Positions 25,369-35,372 of a DNA stretch of 64,000 nt are shown here, one piece after another. The notes below the pieces were generated by a model. That model was not told the DNA's origin. It did no database searches and was given only the letters and a program-made list of their open reading frames with translations. Source of the stretch: a bacterium (lineage in GTDB: Bacteria > Bacteroidota > Ignavibacteria > SZUA-365); the NCBI GenBank assembly GCA_020444325.1, contig JAHLLD010000002.1, positions 412,882-476,881 of the forward strand. Reading direction: 5' to 3'. Within the stretch, counting starts at the first letter, position 1. Each line of letters starts with the position of its first letter. The position numbers and the translations under genes are program-made.

Positions 25369-26082
25369 ATGAACATCCTGTATATATTTCCGCATCCTGA
25401 CGACGAATCTTTCGGTCCCGCCAGCATCATGCATCAACAGTTGGATGTGGGACACCAGGTACATCTGCTCACGCTCACGCGCGGGGGCGCGACACGTGTG
25501 CGGCATGACCTTGGATTGAGCATCGAGGAAATGGGGGAAATCCGTCTCAAAGAAATGCAGGCGGTTGAAAAGACGCTGCAGCTGTCGTCGATGACCGTGT
25601 GGGATTATCCTGACAGCGGACTCAAGCAGATGGACCCGCGTATACTCGAACGCGCCATCGCCGATTTCATAAGGAAGCTTCAGCCGGACATCATCGTCAG
25701 CTACGCGGTACACGGTATAAGCGGTTTTCACGATCACCTGGTGACGCATGCGATCGTCAAGCGAGTGTACCTGGAACTTCTCGATGAAGGGCTGCCGCTC
25801 CGCCGCCTGGCGCTGCTTACCGTTCCCGACAGTGGAGAGCCGACATTCGAGGACGGCAAGATTCGTCTCAAACATTCCACTCCCGAAGAAATCGGTTGCG
25901 CCCAGCCGTTGCGTCCCGCCGACATCGAAGCCATGAAATCGGCCCTCCGCTGCTACGCCACGTACAAAGACACCATCGAAAAATCGGGCGTGGTGGAGAA
26001 GGTGGGGGATACGCTGTATTTCGAATTGTACATGGAATCATTCAACCCGCCACTTTCGGATATGTGTGCAGGCATTGCCTGA
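25369..26082 (+). CDS. PIG-L/LmbE family deacetylase
   Basis: Zinc-dependent N-acetylglucosaminyl deacetylase-type enzyme, 237 residues, normal for the family and cytoplasmic (no signal). The metal/catalytic motif PHPDDE is at residues 8-13 and the third ligand region is GISGFHDHLVTHAI (about residues 117-130). LLTLTRGGATR is also characteristic. Relatives deacetylate GlcNAc-PI, GlcNAc-malate (bacillithiol) or chitobiose-type substrates; the sequence does not decide between them. No partner thiol-biosynthesis gene is present nearby. The 284-bp upstream region holds the two large palindromes and no strong promoter match. Confidence 0.88.
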   Translation: MNILYIFPHPDDESFGPASIMHQQLDVGHQVHLLTLTRGGATRVRHDLGLSIEEMGEIRLKEMQAVEKTLQLSSMTVWDYPDSGLKQMDPRILERAIADFIRKLQPDIIVSYAVHGISGFHDHLVTHAIVKRVYLELLDEGLPLRRLALLTVPDSGEPTFEDGKIRLKHSTPEEIGCAQPLRPADIEAMKSALRCYATYKDTIEKSGVVEKVGDTLYFELYMESFNPPLSDMCAGIA

Positions 26083-26126
26083 GAACTGCACCTGTCACCG
26101 GATGGCAGCCTTTCTGTCTGTTTTTG

Positions 26127-26155
26127 TTGCATTTAGGATAATTAGTGCGTATTAT
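26127..26155 (+). promoter_or_regulatory. Candidate sigma-70 promoter for the CheR-kinase operon
   Basis: TTGCAT (26127-26132), 17-base spacer, TATTAT (26150-26155), about 48 bp upstream of the CheR start codon. Confidence 0.5.
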
Positions 26156-26202
26156 CTTCTTGTCGAAGCGCGGATAAGTTCAGTCCCCGGAGGGCCTGTT
26201 GT

Positions 26203-27024
26203 ATGGATAGCATTGAATATTCACACGCAATTGTTCATCGGGCCAACATTGACGTCAACGGATACCGGTCTCCCTTTGTAAAGAGGAGAGTGCAGGCACG
26301 TATGTTGTCTACGCACTGTACATCCTTTGAACAGTATCTGAATCTGCTGCATGATGATGTTGACGAGCGGGAGTTGTTTGAGCAGTCATTCTCGATTCCG
26401 CTCTCCAGTTTCAACCGTGATCCCTGGCTGTTTGCAAATATCGAGCATCACGTTTTGCCTGAAATCGTGAGGCAGAAGCAGACACTCGGTCAGCGCACTG
26501 TCCGTATCTGGTCCGCCGGATGCGCTGCGGGTCAGGAGGCATATTCCATTTCAATGCAATTGCTTAAAATGTCCCACTTCAAGGAGGCGGGGTTTCGCGT
26601 GTTTATCCTCGCAACGGATATCGACACCAGGGCCCTGCAGCGTGCGAAGGAGGGACTTTTCAATCCCGATGAAGTCAAGAACCTGCGCTTCGGTGATATC
26701 CAGACGTTCTTTACACGGGAAGGGGCGATGTTTCGGGTCAGCCAGCAACTCAGGGAGATGATCTGTTTTGCAAAGCATGATCTCGTACGGGAGGGGAATC
26801 CCGGACCGCCGGAAGCACTCTTCAATACCTACGATCTCATCCTCTGCAGAAACGTGATGATTTATTATGAACCGCCCATGCAGAAAACCATTGTGCAGCG
26901 GTTGAATTCCGCACTGCAGCATGGCGGCTATCTTGCGCTCGGGGAGTATGAAAATCTCCCCGATACGGCCGAGGGGCAGTACCAGCACTTCGCGCACGGA
27001 CTCCCACTCTACAAAAAGAAATAA
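26203..27024 (+). CDS. CheR-type protein-glutamate O-methyltransferase
   Basis: SAM-dependent methyltransferase of the CheR family, 273 residues. The N-terminal helical region has SFSIPLSSFNRDPWLFANIE, the counterpart of the CheR 'TxFFRDP' motif. The SAM-binding motif is RIWSAGCAAGQEAYSISMQL, followed by ILATDIDTRALQRAKEG and the late motif YDLILCRNVMIYYEP. Classical CheR methylates glutamates of chemoreceptors, but no receptor, CheA, CheW or CheB gene is nearby. Instead two hybrid histidine kinases follow, the first 23 bp downstream, so a non-chemotaxis signalling role is more likely. GGAGGG lies upstream of ATG 26203. Confidence 0.88.
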   Translation: MDSIEYSHAIVHRANIDVNGYRSPFVKRRVQARMLSTHCTSFEQYLNLLHDDVDERELFEQSFSIPLSSFNRDPWLFANIEHHVLPEIVRQKQTLGQRTVRIWSAGCAAGQEAYSISMQLLKMSHFKEAGFRVFILATDIDTRALQRAKEGLFNPDEVKNLRFGDIQTFFTREGAMFRVSQQLREMICFAKHDLVREGNPGPPEALFNTYDLILCRNVMIYYEPPMQKTIVQRLNSALQHGGYLALGEYENLPDTAEGQYQHFAHGLPLYKKK

Positions 27025-27047
27025 TCAGAATCGATCCGAGACAGAAC

Positions 27048-29918
27048 ATGCCATTCCCAAGTATGCATTTTCATTCCCTCCGTGGCAGATTCCTTCTCTC
27101 GCTCCTTCTCATCGGAATTATTCCTCTTTTATGCTTCTTTATCTTCGATTTTTATGGTGAAGTCCACACCATCAATGAGGCCGGGCGACACAAACTCATT
27201 GCAGTCCGGGATTTGAAGATCAGGGAAATCGACTCCTGGCTGGATGAGCGCACGGGAGACATGCAGACCTACGCCACTCTGGCACCTCTGGTCAGGAGTG
27301 CGACACTTCTGCTGCAGGGCGATGGTGTCGCATCCAATGATGGGGAATTCGAAGCGGTGCGGGACTTTCTGCAGGAAATCTGTGACAGATACAGTGCGTA
27401 CAAGACCGGGATGGTCATTGATTTCGAGGAGGGGGTGATCAAACTGAGTTCAGTGCGTAAAATGGAAGGGAACGTCTGGCAATATTTCAATCATGTTCCA
27501 AGGCATATTGACGAGCGTGAGGTCGTTTTTACAGACGCGTTTCCGTCTGCATCAATTGGCGGCCAGCCATCGATGTACTGCGTGATTCCCATTTCCACAC
27601 GACCTGCACGGAGGATGATGCTTGTCCTGCAGATCGATCTTTCGGCATCCCTGACAAGCATGATTCGGAACTCGACAGGACTGGGGGAAACGGGGGAAAC
27701 GCTGATTGTCAATGAAGATGGTGTCGCAGTGACCGCCCTGCGTCACGATGCCGCGGCTGCGCTCAGAAGACGCATTGATGCCGTTCCAGCCTCGCTCGCC
27801 CGCAATGCACAGTCTGGTGTCGTGCAGGCCAAGGATTATCGAGGGGTCGAGGTAATCGCAGCATACAGCTATCTCCCCAGGCTCGGTTGGGGTTTCGTAG
27901 CGAAGCAGGATGTAGAGGAACTGCATCAGCCTTACTATGACAGAATCGGAAACATCGTTCTCGGTTTTCTGACAGCCATCCTGCTTGGCATTCTTGTCGC
28001 GTATTTCCTCACCCGCAGCACAACCGAACCGTTGCGTGAACTGGTGCGATCGGCGCAGCAGATTGCCGGTGGTGAGTATTCTGTCAGGGTGGAAAAGCAA
28101 CGGCTCGACGAACTCGGAAGGTTGCGCAATGCGTTCAACGAAATGGCGCAGAGTATTGAGACCCGTGTTGCCGTCGCCAACAAGGGCACTGGAATAATAA
28201 GTACGGTATCCGTCGTCCGTAATCTGCCGGAATTCGGTGAAGTGCTGTGCAAGGTCTTGAACAGGGAAATGAATGCCATGATTACGGCGTTGTACCTGGC
28301 TGATCGTACGACACAGAAAATGTCGCCGTTCGCTGCGACTGGAAGCGAACTTGCAGTTCTGCCGCAGTTTGACATGCAGCATCCAGGGGGACAACTGGGC
28401 GAGGCCATGCTGCGCTCGAATTTCAGCCTGCTGCGGTTGGAGCAGCCGGACGTTCTAAAGTTTGAAACGATTGCGGGAACCGCACATCCGTCGGAACTGG
28501 CTACTCTGGCGCTGGGCAACGACGAAGACATGCTTGGTGCGCTGCTGATAGCAAAACAGCGGCCGTTCTCCGAGACGGAACGGCAGTCCCTCGCCATGCT
28601 GCAGCAGGAACTGACGTCCATTCTGCAGCGCGTCCAGGCCTGGGAAGTCCGCGAACAACTGACGTCCGAACTGCAGGATAAAAACCAGGAACTCGAATCC
28701 ATGGCCGAAGAACTGCAACAGCAATCCGAAGAGCTGCAGTACCAGAATCAGATGCTGGAGGAACAGAAACGGGAGCTGGAACAGGCCAATGCCATGAAAA
28801 GTCAATTCCTCTCGAACATCAGCCATGAACTGCGCACGCCGCTCAACGCCATCCTCTCACTCTCCCGCGTTCTCGAACAGCGTGCCGACAGTGGAATGTC
28901 GGAAGAAGAGATCAAATACATCTCAATCGTACAGCGAAATGCACAGGAACTGCTCTCGCTGATCAATGATCTTCTCGATCTTGCACGACTGGAAAGCACG
29001 CATATCGAGTCAGAAATTTCAGAATTCAATATCAGCAGCCTGATTGGCGATATCAGCAGAAATCTGGAGACTCTGGCGCAGGACAAAAGCATCGCAATGC
29101 ACATGGAATTCCCTGTCGAACCCGTCGATGTTGCGCTGGATGCAAAGAACGTGCGGCTCATCGTTCAGAACCTGCTTGCAAATGCTTTCAAATTTACAGA
29201 TGCTGGTGAGGTGCGGATCACGGTTGAGGATGCCGGCAGCGAAGTGAAGATCTCCGTTCGCGACACCGGTATCGGTATCGCGAAAGATGACCTGCCGCAT
29301 ATTTTTCAAGAATTCAGGCAGGTTGATGGCAGTACCTCGCGGAGGTATGAGGGTGCAGGACTCGGACTCTCGATCGCGTCGAAAGCGGTAAAACACATGC
29401 GGGGCAGTATCGTCGTGGATAGTGAGCTGGGGAAGGGGTCGTGCTTTACCGTCACCCTTCCGAAGAAAATGCGAAGCAGAATAAAAACTGCTCCACGGGC
29501 TGAGCTGACTCCACTCATAAAACCTGCGCTTGTCGAAGAACGTTCAAAACGGATTCTCATCCTTGAAGACAACGAAGCGATCGTCCTGCAGCTTCGCGCG
29601 GTGCTCGAAGACGAAGGGTTTGAGCTGCTGTCGCTCACGCACGGAGTCAATGCTGTTGAACAGGTACGCAGTTTCAATCCCGATCTCCTCATACTCGACC
29701 TGATGCTCCCGGAGATTGATGGCTTCAGTGTGCTGCAAATGCTGCGTTCCGCTGAACAGACGCAACATCTGCCCGTTCTGGTGCTCACGGCCAAGAATCT
29801 CACGCGCGAAGAAAAAGAACTGCTTGACAGTGACGCGCATCTGCGCCTCATGCTCAAAGGTTCTGTCGGCGAGGAAGAACTTCTTGCAATTCTTTACTCC
29901 ATGCTCAAAGTGAACTGA
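27048..29918 (+). CDS. Membrane hybrid sensor histidine kinase (Cache-like, HAMP, kinase, receiver)
   Basis: Membrane sensor of 956 residues. TM1 is at about 14-34 and an extracytoplasmic Cache-type domain spans about 40-300 (IREIDSWLDERTGDMQTYA; RLGWGFVAKQDVEEL). TM2 is at about 303-325, then HAMP (TEPLRELVRSAQQIAGGEY) to about 380, a GAF-like region, and a coiled coil rich in Glu/Gln (about 535-585). The dimerisation domain has phospho-His 593 in SNISHELRTPLN, followed by the ATPase boxes (NLLANAFKFTDAG, DTGIGIAKDDLPHIF, GAGLGLSIASK). The C-terminal receiver has phospho-Asp 884 in LILDLMLPEIDG. It lies in an operon between CheR and a second kinase. The signal sensed is unknown. Confidence 0.9.
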   Translation: MPFPSMHFHSLRGRFLLSLLLIGIIPLLCFFIFDFYGEVHTINEAGRHKLIAVRDLKIREIDSWLDERTGDMQTYATLAPLVRSATLLLQGDGVASNDGEFEAVRDFLQEICDRYSAYKTGMVIDFEEGVIKLSSVRKMEGNVWQYFNHVPRHIDEREVVFTDAFPSASIGGQPSMYCVIPISTRPARRMMLVLQIDLSASLTSMIRNSTGLGETGETLIVNEDGVAVTALRHDAAAALRRRIDAVPASLARNAQSGVVQAKDYRGVEVIAAYSYLPRLGWGFVAKQDVEELHQPYYDRIGNIVLGFLTAILLGILVAYFLTRSTTEPLRELVRSAQQIAGGEYSVRVEKQRLDELGRLRNAFNEMAQSIETRVAVANKGTGIISTVSVVRNLPEFGEVLCKVLNREMNAMITALYLADRTTQKMSPFAATGSELAVLPQFDMQHPGGQLGEAMLRSNFSLLRLEQPDVLKFETIAGTAHPSELATLALGNDEDMLGALLIAKQRPFSETERQSLAMLQQELTSILQRVQAWEVREQLTSELQDKNQELESMAEELQQQSEELQYQNQMLEEQKRELEQANAMKSQFLSNISHELRTPLNAILSLSRVLEQRADSGMSEEEIKYISIVQRNAQELLSLINDLLDLARLESTHIESEISEFNISSLIGDISRNLETLAQDKSIAMHMEFPVEPVDVALDAKNVRLIVQNLLANAFKFTDAGEVRITVEDAGSEVKISVRDTGIGIAKDDLPHIFQEFRQVDGSTSRRYEGAGLGLSIASKAVKHMRGSIVVDSELGKGSCFTVTLPKKMRSRIKTAPRAELTPLIKPALVEERSKRILILEDNEAIVLQLRAVLEDEGFELLSLTHGVNAVEQVRSFNPDLLILDLMLPEIDGFSVLQMLRSAEQTQHLPVLVLTAKNLTREEKELLDSDAHLRLMLKGSVGEEELLAILYSMLKVN

Positions 29919-29960
29919 GCTTGATGCCCCCCATTCATTTCGTCGGAGACAGTGAACGGT

Positions 29961-32294
29961 ATGCATAGATTTCTTGCCATTGATGATCGCGAAGACAATC
30001 TGATTTCGCTGCAGGCCATTCTCAAAAATGTGAGACCTGAAGACGAAATCATTACCGCGATGTCTGGTGTGGAAGGCATCGAAAAGGCGGTGCGATTGCG
30101 CCCCGACCTGATCCTTCTTGATATCTCCATGCCAGCAATGGACGGCTTTGAGGTCTGCTCACTTCTGAAGAGCAAACCGGAGACCATGTACATCCCCATC
30201 ATACTGCTTACAGCGTATCACACCGACAGCAAGAGCCGGGTGTACGGTCTTGAACAGGGCGCGGAAGCCTTTCTGTCCAAGCCCATCGATGAAGGGGAAT
30301 TGATCGCACAGATCAACGCGATGCTGCGCCTGAAGGTCGCGGAAGAGTCGTTGCGTGTCGAAAATCGCCAGCTGGAAAACCGCGTCCGAGAGCGCACGCG
30401 TGCTCTTGAAAAGAGCCGCAGGCAGTATCAGTTCCTCTTTGACTTTGCCCCTGACATTTACTGCACGCTCGATGATGAAAACCGCATTGTGGCGGCGAAT
30501 CAGTTTGGTGCTTCATATCTCGGCTACCAGAAAGAAGAGCTTCAGGGAAAAGAATTTCTGACGTTGATTCATCAGGACGACAGGAAGGCTGCGCAGCGCA
30601 TTGTTGCGTCTTCCCGAAATCAGGGTGTCCCCTCGAACACCGAACCATTCCGCTTGATGCGAAAGGATGGGAGCTTTCTCTGGGTCTCGTTGCGCGCGAA
30701 CGCCCCGGAACTGCTGCATGAGAGTGAATCAAACGTCCTTCTGATTCTCCACGATGTTACCGAGGAACAGGAAGTGCTTGCGGCGCTTCATCAAAGTGAG
30801 ATGGAATTGCGGACGCTGTACAACAATCTCTCGGTTGGCATCTACCGGAGCACCCGTGATGGACAGATTGTCTTCGCGAATCCCGCCCTGCTTGAAATGC
30901 TGAAATGTGATTCTCTGGAAGAACTGCAGTCCGGCAATCTGCCTGAACAGTTTGCGTACAATCGCACCGAGTTTGAACGGATCATGACCCGGTACAAAGC
31001 CGTCAGTGGCTATGAGACCCGTATTCGTCGGCATGACGGAAGCTGGATCGACGTGCGTGAAAATGCGGTTATCGTCCCGGATGAAGATGGTGAGATTCAA
31101 TATTACGAGGGAACACTTGAGGATATCACTCATAAAGTCAAGGCTGAACGTGACCTGATGGTCAGTGAGCGGCGCTTTCGCGTCCTTGCTGAGACGGCGA
31201 AAGATGCCATTCTCGGTTTCGACAGGGATGGTGGGCTCTTGATCTGGAACAGCGCTGCGGCATCCATGTTCTTTCTCGATTCCGAGTTGCATATGGGCAC
31301 GGCCTGCAAGGGCCTGATTGCGGACCTCGACAGCGATCAACTTCTCGCAATCGCCCAGGATCGGAAAGAGGAATCCTCTCGCTCCCAGGTTGTTGAACGC
31401 ATATGCCGGAGAACGGATGGATCGGAGTTCCCTGCCGACCTCACGTTGTCAGAAATTGAGAGCTTCGACCGCGTACGCGTGTTTGCCGTGGTGCGCGACA
31501 TTACCGAGCGAAAGAAACATGAACGCGAACGTGAAGAGACATTGCGTTTTGCGCAGGAAGCTCTTCGTGTCAAGAGCCTCTTTATCGCAAATATGTCGCA
31601 TGAGATTCGAACACCACTCAATTCGCTTCTCGGTTTCACCTCGCTGCTGGAAGATTCCCTTGCCGACCATCTCAGTGAGGAACAGAAAGAGTATTTCCAC
31701 ATCGTGGAGGAAAGCGGAAGCCGACTTTTCAAAACCGTGCACCATATTCTCGATCTGAGCCACATTGAATCGGGCGGACTGACAGCACACTTCGAGCAGT
31801 TCAGCCTGGCCGAGGTGGTGAAGAATATCAACCGTGAAATGCAAGCCGCTTTTCTGGAGAAAGGCCTCACAAGCGTCCTTATGATTGAAGATGACCCGCT
31901 CATGATCGAAGCGGATCATTACATGGTGTCTCAGACACTCACGAACATTCTTGAAAACGCCATCAAATACTCGGAGCGGGGTGGTATCATCATCCGAGCA
32001 GGGGTTGTAGAGCAGGAGATTCACGTCTCGGTCAAGGATAATGGGGTTGGCATCAGCGAGGATTTCCTGCCGTATGTCTTTACGGAGTTTGCGCAGGAAA
32101 GCCAGGGGTACACCAAGAAATATCAGGGCCTGGGACTCGGACTCGCTCTTGCCAAACGGTATGTCGAACTGAACAATGGCCGCATTGAGGTCGAGAGCGA
32201 GAAGAATAAGGGATCCAAATTTACCCTGGTCTTTCCGGCTTTATCCGAGCACACTGCAGTTTCATCGATCAATGGCAAGGAAAACGCCTCGTGA
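29961..32294 (+). CDS. Soluble receiver-PAS-PAS-PAS histidine kinase
   Basis: Cytoplasmic kinase of 777 residues with no membrane segment. An N-terminal receiver (FLAIDDREDNL; phospho-Asp 54 in LILLDISMPAMDG) leads to a coiled coil. Three PAS domains follow: YQFLFDFAPDIYCTLDDENR, ELRTLYNNLSVGIYRSTRDG and FRVLAETAKDAILGFDRDGG. The dimerisation domain has His 547 in ANMSHEIRTPLNSLL, then the ATPase boxes (LENAIKYSERGG, DNGVGISEDFLPYVF, GLGLGLALAKR). A GTG at 29952 could add three residues, but ATG 29961 fits the receiver fold better. Likely it accepts phosphate from, or relays with, the preceding hybrid kinase. No output DNA-binding regulator is encoded nearby. Confidence 0.9.
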   Translation: MHRFLAIDDREDNLISLQAILKNVRPEDEIITAMSGVEGIEKAVRLRPDLILLDISMPAMDGFEVCSLLKSKPETMYIPIILLTAYHTDSKSRVYGLEQGAEAFLSKPIDEGELIAQINAMLRLKVAEESLRVENRQLENRVRERTRALEKSRRQYQFLFDFAPDIYCTLDDENRIVAANQFGASYLGYQKEELQGKEFLTLIHQDDRKAAQRIVASSRNQGVPSNTEPFRLMRKDGSFLWVSLRANAPELLHESESNVLLILHDVTEEQEVLAALHQSEMELRTLYNNLSVGIYRSTRDGQIVFANPALLEMLKCDSLEELQSGNLPEQFAYNRTEFERIMTRYKAVSGYETRIRRHDGSWIDVRENAVIVPDEDGEIQYYEGTLEDITHKVKAERDLMVSERRFRVLAETAKDAILGFDRDGGLLIWNSAAASMFFLDSELHMGTACKGLIADLDSDQLLAIAQDRKEESSRSQVVERICRRTDGSEFPADLTLSEIESFDRVRVFAVVRDITERKKHEREREETLRFAQEALRVKSLFIANMSHEIRTPLNSLLGFTSLLEDSLADHLSEEQKEYFHIVEESGSRLFKTVHHILDLSHIESGGLTAHFEQFSLAEVVKNINREMQAAFLEKGLTSVLMIEDDPLMIEADHYMVSQTLTNILENAIKYSERGGIIIRAGVVEQEIHVSVKDNGVGISEDFLPYVFTEFAQESQGYTKKYQGLGLGLALAKRYVELNNGRIEVESEKNKGSKFTLVFPALSEHTAVSSINGKENAS

Positions 32295-32400
32295 GCACCA
32301 TCACATAGCCTGATATCCTTGCGGGAGCACAACTTTTTCCGGATTTCCCCGTATTATTCAGGATAGCTCTCATCTCCCCAAAGATATCAGGAGTGTAGAA

Positions 32401-35136
32401 ATGTTCCGTTGGTTTATCCTCGCGCTTTCCGTTCTGTTCATTACAGCGAACAGCACGGCACAGCAACTGCCTAAAATCGATTATGAGAAATACACGCTGT
32501 CGAATGGTCTGCAGGTCATCCTCTGCGTGAACAAGAAAATTCCTGCAGTGAATGTGAATCTCTGGTATCATGTTGGCTCGAAGAACGAGAAGCCTGGAAA
32601 GACCGGATTCGCCCATCTTTTCGAGCACATGATGTTCCAGGGATCCAAGCACGTCGTGGGTGAGTATCTTCAGCTTGCCGAACAGGCTGGCGCGAATCTC
32701 CGCACCGGGGGAGTGAACGGGACAACAAACAATGACAGGACGAACTACTTTGAGACGGTGCCCAGCACTTCGCTCGAGTATGCGTTGTGGCTGGAGTCTG
32801 ATCGCATGGGCTTCCTTGATGACGCACTCACCGAAGAGAAGTTCACCAATCAGCAGGACGTGGTGAAAAATGAAAAGCGGCAGGGTGATAATTCGCCGTA
32901 CAGTGCGGTGAAGTATCTCGTTGCGGATAATCTGTATCCCGCCGGACACCCTTACGCACACACGGTCATCGGCTCCATTGAGGATCTCACAAATGCGACG
33001 CTCGATGACGTCAAGGATTTCTTCAATACCTGGTATGTGCCGAATAACTGCACGCTCACACTCGTCGGCGATTTCGATCCTGCGCATGCAAAGGAACTGG
33101 TACACAAGTACTTCGGTCCGCTTGCGCCGGGCAAGCCGCTGTCGCGTCCGGGAGTGAATATCCCGACCCTCAATCGCAATAAGCAGGTGATGGCGAAAGA
33201 CCGCGTTCCCATGGCCATGCTGCAGCTCGTCTATCCCACGCCACCGATGTTCTCGAAGGAAGAGGCGCCGCTGGATTTTGCCGCATCCATCCTCGGACAC
33301 GGGAAGACCTCGTATCTCAATCGCAGGCTGGTGCGCGATCTGCAGCTTGCCAACAGCGTGCGCATTTCAAACAGCTGCCGGGAAATAAGCGGCGAATTTA
33401 CGATCACAGTCGTCGCGCGTCCGGGAGCGGATCTGGAAAAGATCAAAACAATCGTTGATGAAGAGATGGCGTCCTTCCTCGCCAAGGGTCCCACCGAAGA
33501 GGAAATGCAGCGTATTCGTTCGGAAATGGCGATGGGCTTTTTGCGTGGACTCGAGCGTATCGGAGGTTTCGGAGGTATTGCGGACCGTCTCAATTCGTAT
33601 AACACTTTTCTCGGGGAGCCGGATTATTTCCAGAAGGATTTCGATCGCTATCAGAACGTGAAGGCCGAGGATGTCGTGTCCACGTTCCGCAAGTGGATCG
33701 CGGATGCGCACAGGCTTGAGATATATATCACGCCGGAAACTTCCGGTCGTCCCGATGCTGAAGAATTCGATCGCACGGTCATTCCTTCCACCGATGGACA
33801 ATTGAGTTTCAAGGCACCCGAAACGCAGCGCAGTACGCTGGATAACGGACTCGAAATCGTTGTCACCCCGCGGCCGGACCTGCCTGTGGTTTCCACCAGT
33901 CTGATGATCAAGACGCAGGATGTGCTGGAGACGGCGGAAAAGGCGGGACGCAGCTCGCTGACCGCAGCAATCATGGATGAAGGCACGACCTCACGCGATG
34001 CACTGCAACTGCAGCGCGATCTCGATCAGTATGGATCGAGTCTTCGCGTCAATGGAAGCAAATTCAGTGCCGGCGTCACCCTCAGCAGTCTCGCGAAGAA
34101 TCTCAAACCTTCATTTGCCATCATGGCCGATGTCGTTCTGCATCCGGCGATGGATGAGGAAGAATTCGCCCGTCTGCAGAAGCGATCGCTTGATGGACTC
34201 AAGCGCAGGATGAGTGACCCGGGCAGCATCGCGAACAACATTGCCATGCGCATGCTGTTCGGGGAGAACCATCCCCTCGGACGCAATTCCAGCGGTACGG
34301 AATCTTCGATCAACGCGTTGACCACCTCCGATCTTCGCGAAACCTGGGAGCAATTCTGGAGACCCAACAACGCGGTACTGATGTTTGTCGGTGATATTAC
34401 CATGGACGAAGCGCGCGACCTCGCATCGGAATACCTGGGTGCGTGGGAGAAGGGCGCCATTCCCGACGTCACCATGCCTCCCGCAACAGCACCAGCCGAA
34501 CAGACGGTGTACCTGGTAGACAAGCAGGGCGCACCTCAATCGCAGGTACGCATCTGTTCTGTCGCTCCCGAGCGCCAGACTCCGGACTACTACGCGCTGA
34601 ATCTGGCTAACGGACTGCTGGGCGGCGCATTTTCGTCGCGCCTCAATCTCAATATCCGCGAAGACAAGGGCTACGCGTACGGTGCATTCTGTCACATGGT
34701 CAATGCGAAGGACTATGGCTACTGGTCCGCCATGGCAGGTGTGCAGACGAAATTCACTCCTGAAGCACTGGTTGAATTCCGCAAGGAAATCGAAGGTATC
34801 AGCGGAAGCATTCCTGTCACGCAGACGGAACTTGAGGGAATGCAGAAAAACCTCTCCCGTGGCTATGTGCAGAATTTCGAGAGCAACGACATGGTGCTCG
34901 GACAGATTACGCATGTGCTGGCCATGGGGCTTCCAATCGACGATCTCGACAGATACATCCCCGCCATTGAAAAACAGACACCGTCAACCGTCACCAGCGC
35001 TGCGAAGAAATACTTTAATTTCCCGCACGCCATCACCGTCGTCGTCGGTGATCTCGCTGAAATCGAGCAGGGCATACGAGCCCTCAACTGGGGCAATGTC
35101 GTTGTCGTAGATGCCGAAGGGAATGTGCTCCGCTGA
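32401..35136 (+). CDS. Exported M16 (pitrilysin family) zinc metallopeptidase
   Basis: Exported peptidase of 911 residues with a signal peptide (WFILALSVLFITANSTAQ). It contains two M16 modules in tandem: an active N-terminal unit with the inverted zinc motif HLFEH (His72, Glu75, His76) and a downstream Glu in VVKNEKRQGDN, and a second unit starting about residue 470 (LDNGLEIVVTPRPDLPVVST) that lacks HxxEH. This is the usual arrangement of full-length periplasmic M16 proteins, where the inactive half shapes the peptide chamber. AGGAG lies seven bases upstream of the ATG. It follows the kinase genes by 106 bp and probably has its own promoter. Confidence 0.92.
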   Translation: MFRWFILALSVLFITANSTAQQLPKIDYEKYTLSNGLQVILCVNKKIPAVNVNLWYHVGSKNEKPGKTGFAHLFEHMMFQGSKHVVGEYLQLAEQAGANLRTGGVNGTTNNDRTNYFETVPSTSLEYALWLESDRMGFLDDALTEEKFTNQQDVVKNEKRQGDNSPYSAVKYLVADNLYPAGHPYAHTVIGSIEDLTNATLDDVKDFFNTWYVPNNCTLTLVGDFDPAHAKELVHKYFGPLAPGKPLSRPGVNIPTLNRNKQVMAKDRVPMAMLQLVYPTPPMFSKEEAPLDFAASILGHGKTSYLNRRLVRDLQLANSVRISNSCREISGEFTITVVARPGADLEKIKTIVDEEMASFLAKGPTEEEMQRIRSEMAMGFLRGLERIGGFGGIADRLNSYNTFLGEPDYFQKDFDRYQNVKAEDVVSTFRKWIADAHRLEIYITPETSGRPDAEEFDRTVIPSTDGQLSFKAPETQRSTLDNGLEIVVTPRPDLPVVSTSLMIKTQDVLETAEKAGRSSLTAAIMDEGTTSRDALQLQRDLDQYGSSLRVNGSKFSAGVTLSSLAKNLKPSFAIMADVVLHPAMDEEEFARLQKRSLDGLKRRMSDPGSIANNIAMRMLFGENHPLGRNSSGTESSINALTTSDLRETWEQFWRPNNAVLMFVGDITMDEARDLASEYLGAWEKGAIPDVTMPPATAPAEQTVYLVDKQGAPQSQVRICSVAPERQTPDYYALNLANGLLGGAFSSRLNLNIREDKGYAYGAFCHMVNAKDYGYWSAMAGVQTKFTPEALVEFRKEIEGISGSIPVTQTELEGMQKNLSRGYVQNFESNDMVLGQITHVLAMGLPIDDLDRYIPAIEKQTPSTVTSAAKKYFNFPHAITVVVGDLAEIEQGIRALNWGNVVVVDAEGNVLR

Positions 35137-35179
35137 GCATCGCTCCGGCCGCTGAACGCGGCAGTTTCCACCCTTTCAA

Positions 35180-35209
35180 AGCGCTCCGGTGATCATTCGC
35201 CGGAGCGCT
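35180..35209 (+). terminator. Hairpin terminator candidate after the M16 gene
   Basis: A 10-bp perfect stem AGCGCTCCGG / CCGGAGCGCT (35180-35189 and 35200-35209). There is no T-run after it, so termination strength is uncertain. Confidence 0.5.
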
Positions 35210-35372
35210 CTGCATAGTACCCGATTTATGACCAATAAAATCTCCCCGAGCATGCAACAATGTACCGCCCCGGGCGTATCAATGCGTGCATAATATCCTC
35301 CTTCAGCCCTTTTTCCTTCTGGTCCTTCCACCACCGATCGAAAAGGGCTGAACTTATTTTGGGAGAAATTAA

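Noticed and set aside
26203-27024. Chemotaxis operon
   Set aside because: Only CheR is present; no CheA, CheW, CheB or methyl-accepting receptor.
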